Positions 48,807 through 60,220 of a stretch of DNA of 64,000 nt are shown piece by piece. The notes under the pieces are model-generated. The model worked only from the letters and a program-made list of their open reading frames with translations, searched no databases and was not told where the DNA came from. The first letter of the stretch is position 1, and every line of letters begins with the position of its first letter. The stretch lies in NCBI GenBank assembly GCA_964006375.1, contig OZ023269.1:124910223-124974222 (forward strand), written 5' to 3'. Both the position numbers and the translations under genes were made by a program. This DNA is from Tillus elongatus. Lineage: Eukaryota > Arthropoda > Insecta > Coleoptera > Cleridae.

Positions 48807-49440
48807 TACTCAGATGATATAGCCTGATATGAGAAACATAAAAATATCTACAAAGCATGCTAATCAAACTAAAGATTTATAGCAATGGACCTAAGCAATG
48901 ATAAGACTGCGAAAATATATGTAAAGCTAAACAACCAACAACCTAAACAAGGGAAAATGTTCACGTAGCTCGGGGAAATTATTACAGCTAATAATAAATG
49001 TGGCAAGAAAAAAAGAAGGGGAGTAACGATGGCAAAGTAGGCATCTAATAGAGAATATACTGTTCTCACTAATACACATTTCAACTTGAACTTAAGGGAG
49101 AGATTATCAAGTCATACGTATCGAGTTTTGTAATGTATTGGACGGGATGCTGTACTTTTAGTAAGCAGGACATGAAGAAAATAAAAGCTTCAGAAATGTA
49201 GAAATGAAGAAAAATGACAAAGACAAGGTACACTGACAGAAAGACAAATAAAAGTGTGAAAAGGTAAGAAAACAAAGATGTTTCCTGAAAAAATGAGAGG
49301 AAGAAGGCAACATTTGTTGAACATATTCTGAGAGATAAGAACTCTCTAACAACATTACTTGAAGGACATACACTTGAAAAAAAGGGAAAAGGTAGACCAG
49401 AATCGAAGCTTCTGTAAAACCTGGCCTAATTGATTAAATA
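48807..49440 (+). pseudogene. Endonuclease-reverse-transcriptase type non-LTR relic, RT end
   Basis: Starts at a YSDD box (from YADD), followed in changing frames by NNQQPKQGKMFT, GEIITANNKCGKK, THFNLNLRERL, the KSYIWSVLLYG-type region (as SSHTYRVL) and EGHTLEKKGKGRPE-like text. This order of motifs is that of insect endonuclease-reverse-transcriptase elements (RTE/CR1 grade). It has many stops and frameshifts. Possibly the same family as 12252-12331. Confidence 0.55.
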
Positions 49441-49966
49441 TGAAACTTATAACTAAATGAAAACAGCTACTGGAGACAACAAGTCATGTTTGCTAAGTCG
49501 CCTTTAAAGTGTGATGGCAATGAGTAAATTTACAAAGCTTTAATCATACTGTAACGTGATCTGTAATGAAATATATTAACTGGGGTGTAGTTTCTTGAGG
49601 AAGTCGCGAAAGCACTCGTCATGCTTTTGAATTCTGTAGCACGTGCATAATTATACACATATGTAAGAACCCAGTTTCTTTTTGACTGTTTGCTGCTCTT
49701 CCTTCCGTTTCTTTCAAGGCGCGTGTTCTCTTTTTAATGCTTTATTCAAAAGCGAATACAAAAATACAAAACAAACAGTTTAGAATTTTAGTCCCAGACA
49801 CTGTTATTTGCATACTCTTTGTCCTCAGGTTTCTGTTGGTATCAGATCAAAGAGTTATGTAAAAATATGTAAAAAAATTCTAACTCGAAGGAAATACACA
49901 GAGTGTTTCGTAACGCAACTATCTCCAATTCTCTGAAAGGTATGATAAGAAGTAAACAAATCGACT
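49441..49966. other. Spacer
   Basis: No gene or repeat recognised. Confidence 0.4.
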
Positions 49967-49976
49967 TTCATAAAAT

Positions 49977-51631
49977 ATAATAAAATAATTGAACGGTGGT
50001 GTGGTGAGCTGGAACCCGCCGAAGATGGAGATGATCCTGTTCAAAAAAAATAGGAATCTGGAGGGGTTCAGAGCGCCGCTGACGTTTGGTAAACCTTTAG
50101 CTTTAGTGCAGGAGGTCAAATATCTGAGGGTGGTCCTGGACACCAAACTATGCTAGGGGTGGCAAATAGAACGAGTAGTGAGGAAGGAGTAGCGAGCATC
50201 TGGCAGCTGCGTCGTGTGATAGGGAGGACCTGGGGACTTAATCATCGAATCCTTCATTGGATTTACACTGCGATCGTCGGCCCTTCATCGAACGGTAGTC
50301 GGGTGGTGTGGGATGAACCAAACTGCTACCCGGAAACTGGCCAAACTTCAAAGGCTGACAAGTCTGGGTATCACCGGCGCTATGAAGACGACACCCTCAG
50401 CCGCACTAGAGGTCTTGCTGATGCTGCCACCGCTTCACATCTGTATCAGAAAGGAGGCTATGGCGTCGCATCTCAGAATGCGAGACTCTGGAAAATGGTG
50501 CGGAGAGGGAGCAATAATAGGACAGGTAAGAGTTTCCAAGGAGGTGTAAAAGGAAATTCAGATTTCCACCATCAATGTACGAAATGCTGAGGACTATATT
50601 AGGCTGACTAGGACATATCCCTCAGAATCCCCAACAGGGGTCAATGGAGGGAAAATGAGGTTGCGTTCTAGCCCGCTAGCCTAGTCTGTTTTACCGACGG
50701 ATCACGGCTGGAGGAGCAGCAACATTCCGGGGCCGGAATATACATCGATAACCTGGGGGTGCGCGAGAGTTATGCTCTGGGCACATATACCACAGCATTC
50801 GAAACGGAGGTGTACGCTATTCTGTCTGTAGCTAATCGACAGGATGTGAGGATGAGCCCTGAGAAATGTGTTTACATTTGCTCAGACAGCCAGGCGGTCC
50901 TACGGGCAGTCTGCGCGTCCAGAATTAGGTTAACGCTGGTTCGGGAGTGCGCGGACGCTCTGACGGGAGTGCCCAGGACAAAGGGGATGCAACTTGTGTG
51001 TGTTCCTGGACACTTTGGTGTCGCGGGAAATGAAGGGGCGAATGATCTCGCAAGGCTTGGTTCGCGGCGGCAGTTCTGTGGCCCGGAGTCTGCTATGGGC
51101 ATAAGTAGGAAGGTGGTCTCCGACGCCCTAGATTGGTGGACTGGGGAGGCCATGGAGATGCATTGGAGATCGGCCGGTGGCTGTAGGTAGGCGAGATACT
51201 TCGTGGAGGGGCCGAACAGAGACAATACTGTCTGGCTTCTCGGTATGAGTCTATCTGCGCTTCGCCGCATCATGGGAGTGCTGACAGGCCACTGTACTCT
51301 TAGAAGACACCTTATATAGATAGGTGTGGAGAGGCATGCCATTTTCTAGGAATTCGGCGAGACTGAAGAGACGTCTTACCAGTACCTGTGTGAATGCAGC
51401 TTTTGGGAGTCTTCGGACAGAATTGGTCGGTTCGAGGACACTACGAGCAGCCAGGTAAGTTTCGTCCAATGGAAGACCGTCATGGCCTTTAGTTCGAGGT
51501 CGAGGAGGTTTGGTGACAGAACCGAGGAAGACTAGAGCATGGTTGCTGGGTTGTCGGGGTTAGCAAAAAGGGCCCGTTGTGGCCTACTTGCCCGGAGTTA
51601 GCCTCCCCACTACTGCTACTACTACTACTAC
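49977..51631 (+). mobile_element. Family C non-LTR retrotransposon (R1/LOA-like), 5'-truncated, with target duplication
   Basis: An exact 10-bp repeat TTCATAAAAT flanks the copy (49967-49976 and 51632-51641). It ends in a (TAC)n tail (about 51611-51631). Content from the left: end of RT with frameshifts (GKPLALVQEVKYL, GVASIWQLRRVIGRTWGLN, TSLGITGAMKTTPSAALEVL), then an RNase H domain open from 50684 to 51188. All four acidic motif positions are present: FTDGSRLEEQ, ETEVYAILSV, ICSDSQAVLRA and GHFGVAGNEGANDLARLG. The C-terminal region (RRIMGVLTGHCTLRRHLI) is shifted and carries stops. Higher GC than the neighbourhood. Similar in layout to family B but clearly a different sequence. Confidence 0.87.
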
Positions 51632-51693
51632 TTCATAAAATCGGATTACCCAAAGACAGGCAAAAAATTATGGTATACAACGACTTTTGCCTT

Positions 51694-52690
51694 TTAGTGA
51701 ATTTTCTTTAAAAAATTCGCCAATTCCGACTGTTAAATTTTTAAAACATTTATTTATCATATCCGGGGCCAGTTTAAATTTTTATATGTTTTTATATATT
51801 TATGTATGTATCACACCGATAACTCAAAAAATAACAGGCAGCTTCTAATGAAATTTGGCAGGTACATTCCCTTTATAAGTCGCTTGGACAAGTTTGTTAG
51901 CCAGAAAAATTGAAAAAGGTTTTCCGGGAAAATTTTGAGTTTTCTGTTGGAAAAAAAATATTTCCGAAAATAATAAAGCTATGGCGACCAAGCTATATAA
52001 TTGTATAATCAGGTTTACATTGTGAAACGTAAAGCATGTACCAAAAATTAGATCTTCAAGTTGAAAGAAAAAAGTTATGGGCATTTAATGAAGAAAAATA
52101 TCAGTTCCACTAAAAGTGAGAGAAGACGCAGTACCAAAATATTGTTGTGTTAAACAAAATCTATCAAATATTACAGATAACGTTTATTTTTTATTCGCGC
52201 AAAAAGGTCAAGAAGTACGAGAAAAATTACTTTGAAAATTTCATAATTTTTCTCCTGTATATGTCAAAGTGGAGATTTGAAACATAAAAAGTGAGTAATC
52301 TTTAAATAGAGTTTCTATAACTAATGCGGTTTTTTAATTGGTAAATATTGCAAAAAATGCACATTATATGGTACTACATTTATATTTCAAATACTCTCAT
52401 TTGATTACAATATTTACAAAAAATGGAACTAAAATAGATCTTACACATTGCAAATAAATAACCGAAGACTATTATCGGTCATCTACGTTTTATTATAGTT
52501 TGATTTCCGTAGTATAATGGCCAGGCGGTTTAGATAGCTGACTCGTCAGCAAGAAACGTTGGGGGACGTGAGTTCAAATCTCAGTTGTGACTGAATTTTT
52601 AATTTTTTTTACTTTTTTTATCGCTGATTCAATGTTAATCTTATCTGATCAGCTTATGTAATCTCAATAATTTTTATAGCGACTGTCTGT
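51694..52690 (+). repeat. HTA unit with R2 tail
   Basis: H (51694-51722), shortened P, only a few TA units, Q (GTATCACACCGATAACTC) and R2 with a tRNA-like block. It closes near the degenerate hairpin ATAGCGACTGTCTGTTAAAA. Confidence 0.82.
52507..52591 (+). repeat. tRNA-like block of R2 tail
   Basis: TAGTATAATGGCCAGGCGGT as A box and GTGAGTTCAAATCTCAG as B box. About 85 nt, which would fit a long variable arm. Confidence 0.65.
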
Positions 52691-52959
52691 TAAAAAAATC
52701 ACTAATGAGAGATAAGGATTTTTAAGAGCTTAAGTTCAATTTTAATATTAGCTGTTGTTGCCCTTAGTTGGTAAATATTTTTAAAGATTTTCGTGAAATT
52801 TGGTAGGTAATTATTAATAAATGTTTAATAAGTTATGGTAAACAAGTATTTTCTGATTTTCGTGATAAAAATTGTTTTCAAATTTCCATGCAAATTTTTT
52901 TTTGGAAATTACCTCAAAAAGAGTTTTGTGAATTATTATATCTTGGCAGGTGGGCAAAT

Positions 52960-53220
52960 AGCTTGAAGAGTTTTGTTGGCCGGGAAAATGGGACCAGTTT
53001 TCTCGGGAATATTTTAAGCTTGTTTTCGGAACATTTTTCTACTTCTTTAAACAATAAAGTTATTTTTATAAAATATGGTACTTTGTACTTTGTTTCTACT
53101 ATATAAGTTATCATAGTAACCAAATTTCATGTGGTTTTTTTTAGAAAAAAAGACATTTCTACTATTAAAAATATTTTGATGAAAATTCATCACTATATTG
53201 CTGCATCCAGACTTTTTTTT
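52960..53220 (+). repeat. D element, left part missing
   Basis: D body (AACAATAAAGTTATTTTTAT, CTACTATATAAGTTATCAT) and a decayed right end near 53180-53215 (TTGCTGCATCCAGACTTTT). Confidence 0.65.
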
Positions 53221-53694
53221 AAAGAAAACGATTTCTGTTGGACATTTAAATAATAAATCAATAAATACATAAAAGGACTCTAGCCTCATTAGGCAGTATT
53301 TTTGGATTGAGATGATTTAGACGTCGGGTTTTGGTTAGTAAATTAAATTTATTGACACCTAGAAAACAAATAGCAGCCAGCACTGAACAAATTTTTGTCA
53401 ACTCATTGTGGGAGAACCTTGGGTATTTTACGGTTTAGCTTCTTTTGAGGTAATGCAGACTTTCATTCATAAAATACATTTATTACATAATAAAAATTGG
53501 AATGTCACTTTTTGCCTACTTCAATTTATTAACCAGACGCCTAGCAGACAAACTTTTTTAGTATATTAGAGGCTCACCGCATCGTTGATTTGCAGGATCG
53601 TACTCGCTACATTTATACAATATAAAATTTGAAATTGTGGTATGCACTAATAAATAGGCTTTGTCGAAGCCCTATTTTCCACATCTTACATACT
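53221..53694. other. Spacer
   Basis: No gene or repeat recognised. Confidence 0.4.
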
Positions 53695-53893
53695 CCTGTG
53701 TGTTCTGTATTTTTAACGTCGCCCTATTTTCATGACTATAACCAATCACTCACGTCAGGGAGCAATTTTACCTCATCAGCCTGAAAATGTTGCCTTTTGT
53801 CTTTTACAAGCTGGATATGGATTTTTACACGTCCAACATTACATGGTACACGGAATTGACAGCTCAGCTCCCTCTTTAAAGAAAGTAACGTGC
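53695..53893 (-). mobile_element. SINE-2 copy lacking its tRNA head
   Basis: Body and tail of SINE-2 on the minus strand (start ACTTTCTTTAAAGAGGGAGC, end region near 53712). It is cut at ACGTGCAG on the right, where family A sequence begins without a gap. Confidence 0.7.
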
Positions 53894-54985
53894 AGGCCTA
53901 TGGCCTACCACCAAAACTCTGTACCTGTACAGCAAATTTCCTCTCCAACCGGAGCATTTATGTTGTCGTGGCTGGCCGTTCAGCTAAACTGTATCCAACT
54001 AACGCAGGACTTCCTCAAGGTTCAGCTTTAGCCCCTACTTTGTTTCTTCTCCACATCAATGACCTCCTCTCTAGGACATCCAATACAGTTCACAGTTACA
54101 CGGACAACAGCACCCTCCACTCAAATATACAACATTCTAGCCCAATTAGATGAGGATGGCAGACTCATGGAGGGTCCTGTCTCCGTGGATCTCCAAAAAA
54201 TATGAGACTGGGGAAGTAGAAATCTTGTACAATTTAACCCCACCAAATCTCAGTCTTGCTTTCTATCTCATAAGAGATACACCAGCCCTAGCCCCATCAC
54301 AATGAACAACCAAGTAATTCAAAGTAATGAGTCCTTTTCATTTGTTGGCATTTCTGTGGATCGAAATATCAATTGGCACCAACATGTCACATCAATTGCA
54401 GAAGCGGCTGCTAAGAAACTAGGTTTCTTCTTCCGGGCTCGCAAATACTTGTCACCAGCTAATCTCTATACCTTATATACTTCACAAATAAGGCCAAACC
54501 TCGAATACTGTTCCCATATCTGGGGTGCCGCTGCCGCTTCTACACTCGCTACCCTCGACTCCATTCAGAAGAGAGCTATACGTAGCATCGGTGACCCTAC
54601 CCTCACCTAAACGCTGCAATCCCTTGCCCACCGACGTGCCGTTGGTGACCTCTCTCTCTTTTATAGATATCTGCACGGGCACTGCTCAGAGGAGCTTTCT
54701 TTCATAGTTCCTCCACCTGCTGCCCCCAACAGATCTACCAGGGGAACAGAGAGAATGCACCCTTTTACTGTCCAGCTCACCAGAGATAGAACATCCTGTT
54801 ATACCCGCTCTTTTGTCCCGAGGACTTCCCAGTTGTGGAATTCTTTGTCGGCACATGTTTTTCCTTCTCCTCCGAAGCTCCAAACCTTCAAGTCCAGAAT
54901 TTACAAATGGCCTCTTTCCTCCTTGTCGACACCCACGGTACGATAGTATTTAGGCTGTAAGCGCTCGTGGTGTGTTGTTGAAATA
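53894..54985 (+). pseudogene. Family A non-LTR retrotransposon, RT core to 3' end
   Basis: Begins at AYGLPPKLCTCTANFLSNRS, inside the palm region. It contains NAGLPQGSALAPTLFLLHI and a catalytic box HSYTDNSTL, so Ala and the second Asp are both changed. The thumb-like region (NINWHQHVTSIAEAAAKKLG) and RPNLEYCSHIWGAAAAST follow, continuing to ATLDSIQKRAIRSIGDPTLT before a frameshift. The C-terminal region (FVPRTSQLWNSLSAHVF) follows. The 3' end is A-rich after GTGTGTTGTTGAAATATAAA. It keeps the ~45 bp missing from the 38-kb copy. Confidence 0.87.
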
Positions 54986-55052
54986 TAAAAAAAAACATAC
55001 GCAATTGAATCGCTCTACATTTATATTAGTGAATTTTCTTAAAAAAAATTCA

Positions 55053-55054
<2 letters not shown>

Positions 55055-55115
<61 letters not shown>
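55055..55115. repeat. (TA)n array of HTA unit
   Basis: About 61 bp, abutting H. Confidence 0.98.
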
Positions 55116-55118
<3 letters not shown>

Positions 55119-55597
55119 ACCGATAACTCAAACAATCATGGTCCGATTTTGATCAAATTTGGCACATACCTTCCTTTTGCAAGTGGCTTGGACAAGTTTG
55201 TTAGTCAGGAAAATAAACCCAGGTTTTCCCGGAAAATTTTGTGTTTTATTTCGAAAAAAAATTATATCTCCGGAAATAACAAAGTAAGGGCAACCAAATT
55301 TAGTAAGCTGATTTCTGTCATAAAGTGTATCCTGTGTCCCAAATTTCAGATCTCTATATTAAAAAAACGAAAAAAGTTAGAGGTAAATCTGATTCAAGAA
55401 AGTTCAAACGTCAAAATTGATTGAGTACGAATGATAGTGAAAAATACTACAACAAATGACAAACAAGCTCCTAGATATGTGTTAAAGCTGTTATTTTCCT
55501 TGATTTTGTTATAATATGAGCAAAAAATCTATTGTAAATCGAAATAGTTTTATGCAAATTTTAAAACATTGAAAACATTGCTAGTATACACATGTCG

Positions 55598-55682
55598 AGT
55601 ATAGCTCAGTGGTCTAAGTCCCTGTAAATTCGATAATCAAATTTAGTTGGTTTCTGCATGACGAGTTCGAATCCTAGTTAGC
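55598..55682 (+). repeat. tRNA-like block of R1 tail, best-preserved boxes
   Basis: AGTATAGCTCAGTGGTCTAA is a near-canonical A box and GACGAGTTCGAATCCTAG a near-canonical B box. About 85 nt. Acceptor pairing is still poor. Confidence 0.7.
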
Positions 55683-55857
55683 GACTTTACTACTCATTTC
55701 ACTTTACCGTTATCTAATTAGTTTGTTGTTATTCCGATGAATTTTTCAGCGAGTTTTTGTATAGAAAATAATTAGAGAAAGAGGAGATGATTATTTTAAG
55801 ACTTAATTCAATTTGAATAGCATATCTGGTTGTTTGTTCTTGCCCTAACTTAGTGAA

Positions 55858-55902
55858 AGACATACGGATTATGTAAAGAGTGTTCTGCAAATCCTTAAGT
55901 TT
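55858..55902 (+). repeat. S-tail scrap
   Basis: ACATACGGATTATGTAAAGA and GTGTTCTGCAAATCCTTAAG match the S core. It lies between R1 and family B. Confidence 0.7.
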
Positions 55903-57360
55903 GGTGTTCACCACTCTGCTGGCAGTAGTCGCTGCGGGGTGTCCGCAGGGGAGCTGTCACTAGGCGGTTATATGAAAAAATGTAGGAACTAAGACCTAGT
56001 ATGGCCCACTGGCTGTACACAGTGGTGATCAGATCATCGTTAACATACGCGGCACTGGTCTGGTGGCCTAAGGTGACACAATCCATTGTCAAACAAAAAC
56101 TAGGCAAGATCCAAAAGATGGCTTGCCTGGGCATCACAGGGGCCATAACTTCAACCGCAACAGCTGCTATGGAGGTGTTGCTTGATCTGCCCCCCTACAC
56201 TTACTTATCATGGGGGAGGTCAGGCTACGACTATACAGACTAGCCTGTAATGGTAGACCGAAGATCAACCCAGACTGCAGGGGCCACTGCAAAGTTCAGG
56301 AGATCGTGACGGAGCCTCTGCTTGAAATGAGGTCAGACTTCGCGAGCTCGCGAATCTGCAAGGAAAACAATTTTACAGTGGAAATCCCCGGCCGCGTGGC
56401 ATGGCGGGAGGAGTCGCCGAGCTTACCACGGGGCGCGCTCGTCTGGTTCACGGCCGGATCCGGCGGGGAGCGTGGGACGGAGACAGGTGTTTATTCGGAA
56501 GGACCGAGGGTAAGTCATAGTATTTCACTCGGAGACCATGCAAAGGTCTTTCACTCCGAAATGTACGCCATCCTGCACTGTGTGCGAGAGAACAAGAGGA
56601 AGGGCTACACGAACAAGCGGATCCTCATAGCCACAGACAGCCAGGCGGCCCTTAAGGCCCTAAGTAGCCCACGAGTAAATTACAGGCTGCTACGTGATGC
56701 CGAGACGAAATGAGCGACCTGGTTGGGCAGAATGAGGTCACCCTCGTCTGGATGCCGTGTAATTCGGGGGGTCAAAGGCAATGAAGGAGTCTCGCGAAGA
56801 GAGGGTCATCAGGACCATTTATGGGACCAGAACCAGTTCTGGGCGTGACAAAGAGTACTGCCAGGGGAGCCATTCAGTCCTGGGTCAGAAACGAACACAA
56901 GGTGTACTGGGCAGACTGTCCAAGGCTCAAACATGGGAACTCAGTAATTGAGGAACCCAGTTCAAAGATAGCTGTGAAGTTGCTAAATCTTAGCAGAGGA
57001 CAGCTCAGAAACATAACAGGTCTCTTGACGGGACACATGTCCGTCAAAAAACACCTGCATAAAATGGGGCGGTTCGAGGGGGACCTCGCATGCAGACTCT
57101 GCGGCGAGGGGGAGGAATCAGCACAGCACATATTGTGCGAGTGTAAAGCTCTGGATCGCAAAAGACAACTGATCTACGGTCAGTCTAGACTGGAGACAGA
57201 GCAATATAAAACTTCACCCTACCAATTGCTGTGCAAACTAGTTCAAGGCACAGTGATTTTGGAGTGGGTGGAGTAGAAAAGGCAAAGGGCATGGACAACA
57301 AGCCAAAGGCTGCGGTGCTATCGGGTCGGCAATGACGCGGACGAGCACTAAGCGAGAAAA
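55903..57360 (+). pseudogene. Family B non-LTR retrotransposon (R1/LOA-like), RT end plus RNase H
   Basis: Second copy of family B. It opens with a scrap containing GCPQG (PQG motif region). It then jumps by deletion to the end of RT (LRPSMAHWLYTVVIRSSLTY, VKQKLGKIQKMACLGITGAI). RNase H lies in 56210-56713, where the first catalytic position reads VWFTAGSGG instead of TDGS. The Glu and next Asp motifs (HSEMYAILHC, IATDSQAALKAL) are kept. A break at about 56713-56820 disrupts the last RNase H motif. The C-terminal region (56821-57276) is open and carries LLTGHMSVKKHLHKMGRFEG and CRLCGEGEESAQHILCECKA. The 3' end is near GAGAAAAAAAGG. Confidence 0.87.
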
Positions 57361-58020
57361 AAAGGTCTATGGAAAAGCCGCAAAAAATATGATTTTCATT
57401 TAAAAAAAAACTTTTGATGACGTCACTATTCAGAAATAGGTGACGTCGTTAATGTAATTTTTACGTCATAATTTGGCAATTGAAAAGATAAAACTGACCT
57501 GTCCGAGCGTTTTTCTTGAAAAAATTAAATAACGCAGTTATCAATTATGTTCCAAAATTTATCATCACACTTCATATGTCAAATGCTAGAAATAAAAATT
57601 TTGCAGATATTTCTTCTAAATTATTTAACAATTTCAAACTAATACATCTCTGTACAAATATGTATTCCAATCTAGCATAAAATTAATCGAGACGTCTATT
57701 TTAGGTAATATATTGCTTGTACTGATTTTGCGGAATAATCAGTTATAAATATTAAAACACAAGTGCTCTGACAAAAACTACCAATTGTTTTTAAGTCCGA
57801 CTAGCGAAGAGTATCGAATTCGCGCCAAACTGTAGATTTGATAGGCATTTAAGATTAAACTTATTGGTAACCAAGGTTTTGAGAGTTCATCATGTGATGC
57901 CATTGTTGACCAGTTATTAGTATACTTTAGAGATAATTAAATCATAATAATATTGTTTAATCGAGTTTTCTCTATCTGCGTCTGAGGTATTTGTAACTCT
58001 TACAGCACTGCAGGTTCAGC
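57361..58020. other. Spacer
   Basis: No gene or repeat recognised. Confidence 0.4.
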
Positions 58021-58024
58021 TTTT

Positions 58025-58222
58025 TGTAACTACTAGTTGAGGATTTATGGTTTCTTCTGTAACAAGTTGAGGTCTTCCATGAGTGTCATTAGTCCTTTCA
58101 TCAGCGAGTTTATCCGGCATCAATTTTGAGGATTTGTTTGCCTAAATATCTCCTGCCGTCTTCGCGTCAGGGCTTTACCTTCAAATAATATATGGGATGC
58201 AGTATTTTCACCCGTACAAAAG
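58025..58222 (-). pseudogene. C-terminal scrap of an R1/LOA-like pol
   Basis: Minus strand reads GENTASHILFEGKALTRRRQ, then a stop, then MKGLMTLMEDLNLLQ. It resembles the Cys/His region and tail after RNase H (compare ILCECKALDRKRQ in family B). It is short and broken. Confidence 0.45.
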
Positions 58223-58284
58223 ATTATTAAATCAGTTTAATGACAACACAGATACGTGAATTATTGTAAAAAGAATTTTTACTT

Positions 58285-59620
58285 TAAGTGAAAAGGCTAA
58301 GCGTGTAATCTTTTATGCTGAAACCAAATCTTATACTCAAAGAAGATTTAGAATTATGTTTAACGATGAACCTCCAACAAAAAATTCAATCAAAACATGG
58401 TATTCAAACTTTTGGAATTGGGGTCGTATAGAGCGTAAAAAAATCTAATGGTGAAAACAGACTTAATAGGGCAATTAAAATTTTAGAAAAAAACAGAAAA
58501 TGATGATTCGTTATCAACAACAAAAAATTCATCTGCAACAGGTAATCCGAAAACTACTATTCATGCTGTTATGAAAAAAGTATTAAACTCCAATGCTTAT
58601 AAGATTCAGACCCATCAAGAATTAAAGGAAACTGATTTTCCTAAACGATTACAGTTTTGTACAATAATTCGTAAGTTACTTAGAAGAAATATGCATTTTC
58701 TCGATAATCTAATTATGTCAGACGAAGCATCATTTCACTTGTGTGTGTGTGTTTTGTTTCTTTAACGTCGACTTATTTCCGCGACTATGGCCAATCACCT
58801 ACGCCAGAGAGCAGGTTCATCTCACTATTCCGGAAATTTTGCCGAAACCCTGCCTTTCTGTAAGGAGAGTAGGGATCTTTAACGTGGACACGGGACCGAC
58901 GGCTTCACGCCCCCTTCGAAGGGCGAAACGTGCAGACATTCAACTTGCTCAAATGCAATGCCAGAACCTCGGTTGATGTTAATGTTACAGTTTGTACTTA
59001 AAAAGTGAAAGGAGGCACACGTTCTTACCCCTGAACCACCGAGGTTCTATCATTTCACTTAAATGGTAAGGTAAATAAGCATAATAGTAGAATTTGGGCA
59101 TCCGAAAATCCCAGAAATTTTGTTCAGTACGTCAGATCCTCTCCGAAAGTTACTGTTTGGTGTACGGTATCAAAACAAAAATTATACGGTCCCTTTTTTT
59201 CAACCGTTCTATTGTAAATGCTTCATCATATCTAGACATGTTAGAAAATTTCTTTTACCCTCCACTTCAACAGGATAATTTGTTGTCCTATTTTCAGCAG
59301 GATGATGCCACACCTCATCATGGTGCGGTAGACTCACTGAATGCCATATTTGGAAATCGTTGAATAGGGAGAGGAGGTGCTATAACTTGTCCACCACGAT
59401 CCTCTGAACTCACAGTTCCAGACTTTTTCATATGGGCGTATGTGAAAGACAGGTGTTACAGTCCGATCCCCCAAAACTTTGAACAACTTAAAGAAAATAT
59501 TTGAAATGTTTTTAACAACATCACCCCCGAACAATTAAGTTCAAGCTATGACAACTTTGTAAAACCTGTAGATAAATGTATTCAAGTTGATGGGCATTAC
59601 TTTGAACATCTTTTATAAGT
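58285..59620 (+). pseudogene. Second mariner-type transposase, split by a SINE
   Basis: N-terminal region near 58290-58440 (KAKRVIFYAETKSYTQRRF, NDEPPTKNSIKTWYSNFW), frameshifted. Then KVLNSNAYKIQTHQELKETD leads to NLIMSDEASFH with the first catalytic Asp. The frame is interrupted at 58741-59048 by SINE-2. It resumes with RIWASENPRNFVQYVRSS, SPKVTVWCTVSKQKLYGPFF and YFQQDDATPHHG (second Asp). RSSELTVPDFF follows, where Glu stands in the place of the third catalytic residue of the usual SPDL motif. Stops and frameshifts are present. No terminal inverted repeats were identified. It differs in sequence from the 1.4-3.5-kb element. Confidence 0.8.
58741..59048 (-). mobile_element. SINE-2 inserted in the transposase
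   Basis: Flanked by an exact 12-bp duplication ATCATTTCACTT (58729-58740 and 59049-59060). The body matches 44946-45312. About 35 bp including the B box is missing from the tRNA head, which keeps the A-box region (complement of CCCCTGAACCACCGAGGTTC). The tail is (AC)n on the minus strand. Confidence 0.88.
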
Positions 59621-60220
59621 GTGTTGTATCCTGATGGCCTCGGAAACTAAGCCCATTGGCCAATCTTTTATAAGTAATGTTTATGCTTTTGTTCATTTCT
59701 TGATAAGTATTCTGCCACAATTTGTTTCATCGAGTTTGACATGTATATTATCGTAAGTAGCAATTCAAGTAAAATGTTATTGTTTGACACTAAACTAATT
59801 TGACGTTTGCAAGTGTTGCGGTCTTTAATTTCAATAGTCGACTTTGCGAAACATTTCTTTTTTCGTAGAGTTCAGATAAAACGCAATATTTATTTTAAAG
59901 GCTTGTAAAACCATCACTCTGTATAATAACTGTAACAAATGTGGCATTTTTAGAAAGGGGAAATATTGGGCTTGTAAACTGTGAATAAATATACAGAGTG
60001 TTCCACTTAAGATTACAAAGTTGTCCTACCCTTAAAAACAGGTTTTGTCATTTCCGGTTAAAGGGGAAGTGAGTATAAAAAGACAGATACCCAGAAACAA
60101 AGTTATAAAAATAAAAAGAAGACTGGTGAAAACCGCATTTCTTCAGATCAATTATTCCAAAAGTTTATAAAGGGTCAAAATATAATGGGGCACTCGGTAT
60201 CATGGTATTGAAGTTTGAAG
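59621..60220. other. Spacer
   Basis: No gene recognised. Confidence 0.4.

Larger units (their letters stand above)
55025..55857 (+). repeat. HTA unit with R1 tail, P deleted
   Basis: H (about 55028-55052) passes almost directly into TA (55055-55115), then Q and R1 with a tRNA-like block, ending in TGCCCTAACTTAGTGAAA. P is absent. Confidence 0.83.

Noticed and set aside
49081..49373. Hydrophobic minus-strand open frames resembling membrane proteins
   Set aside because: They are antisense to an A-rich LINE relic, where low-complexity Leu/Phe/Ser frames are expected.
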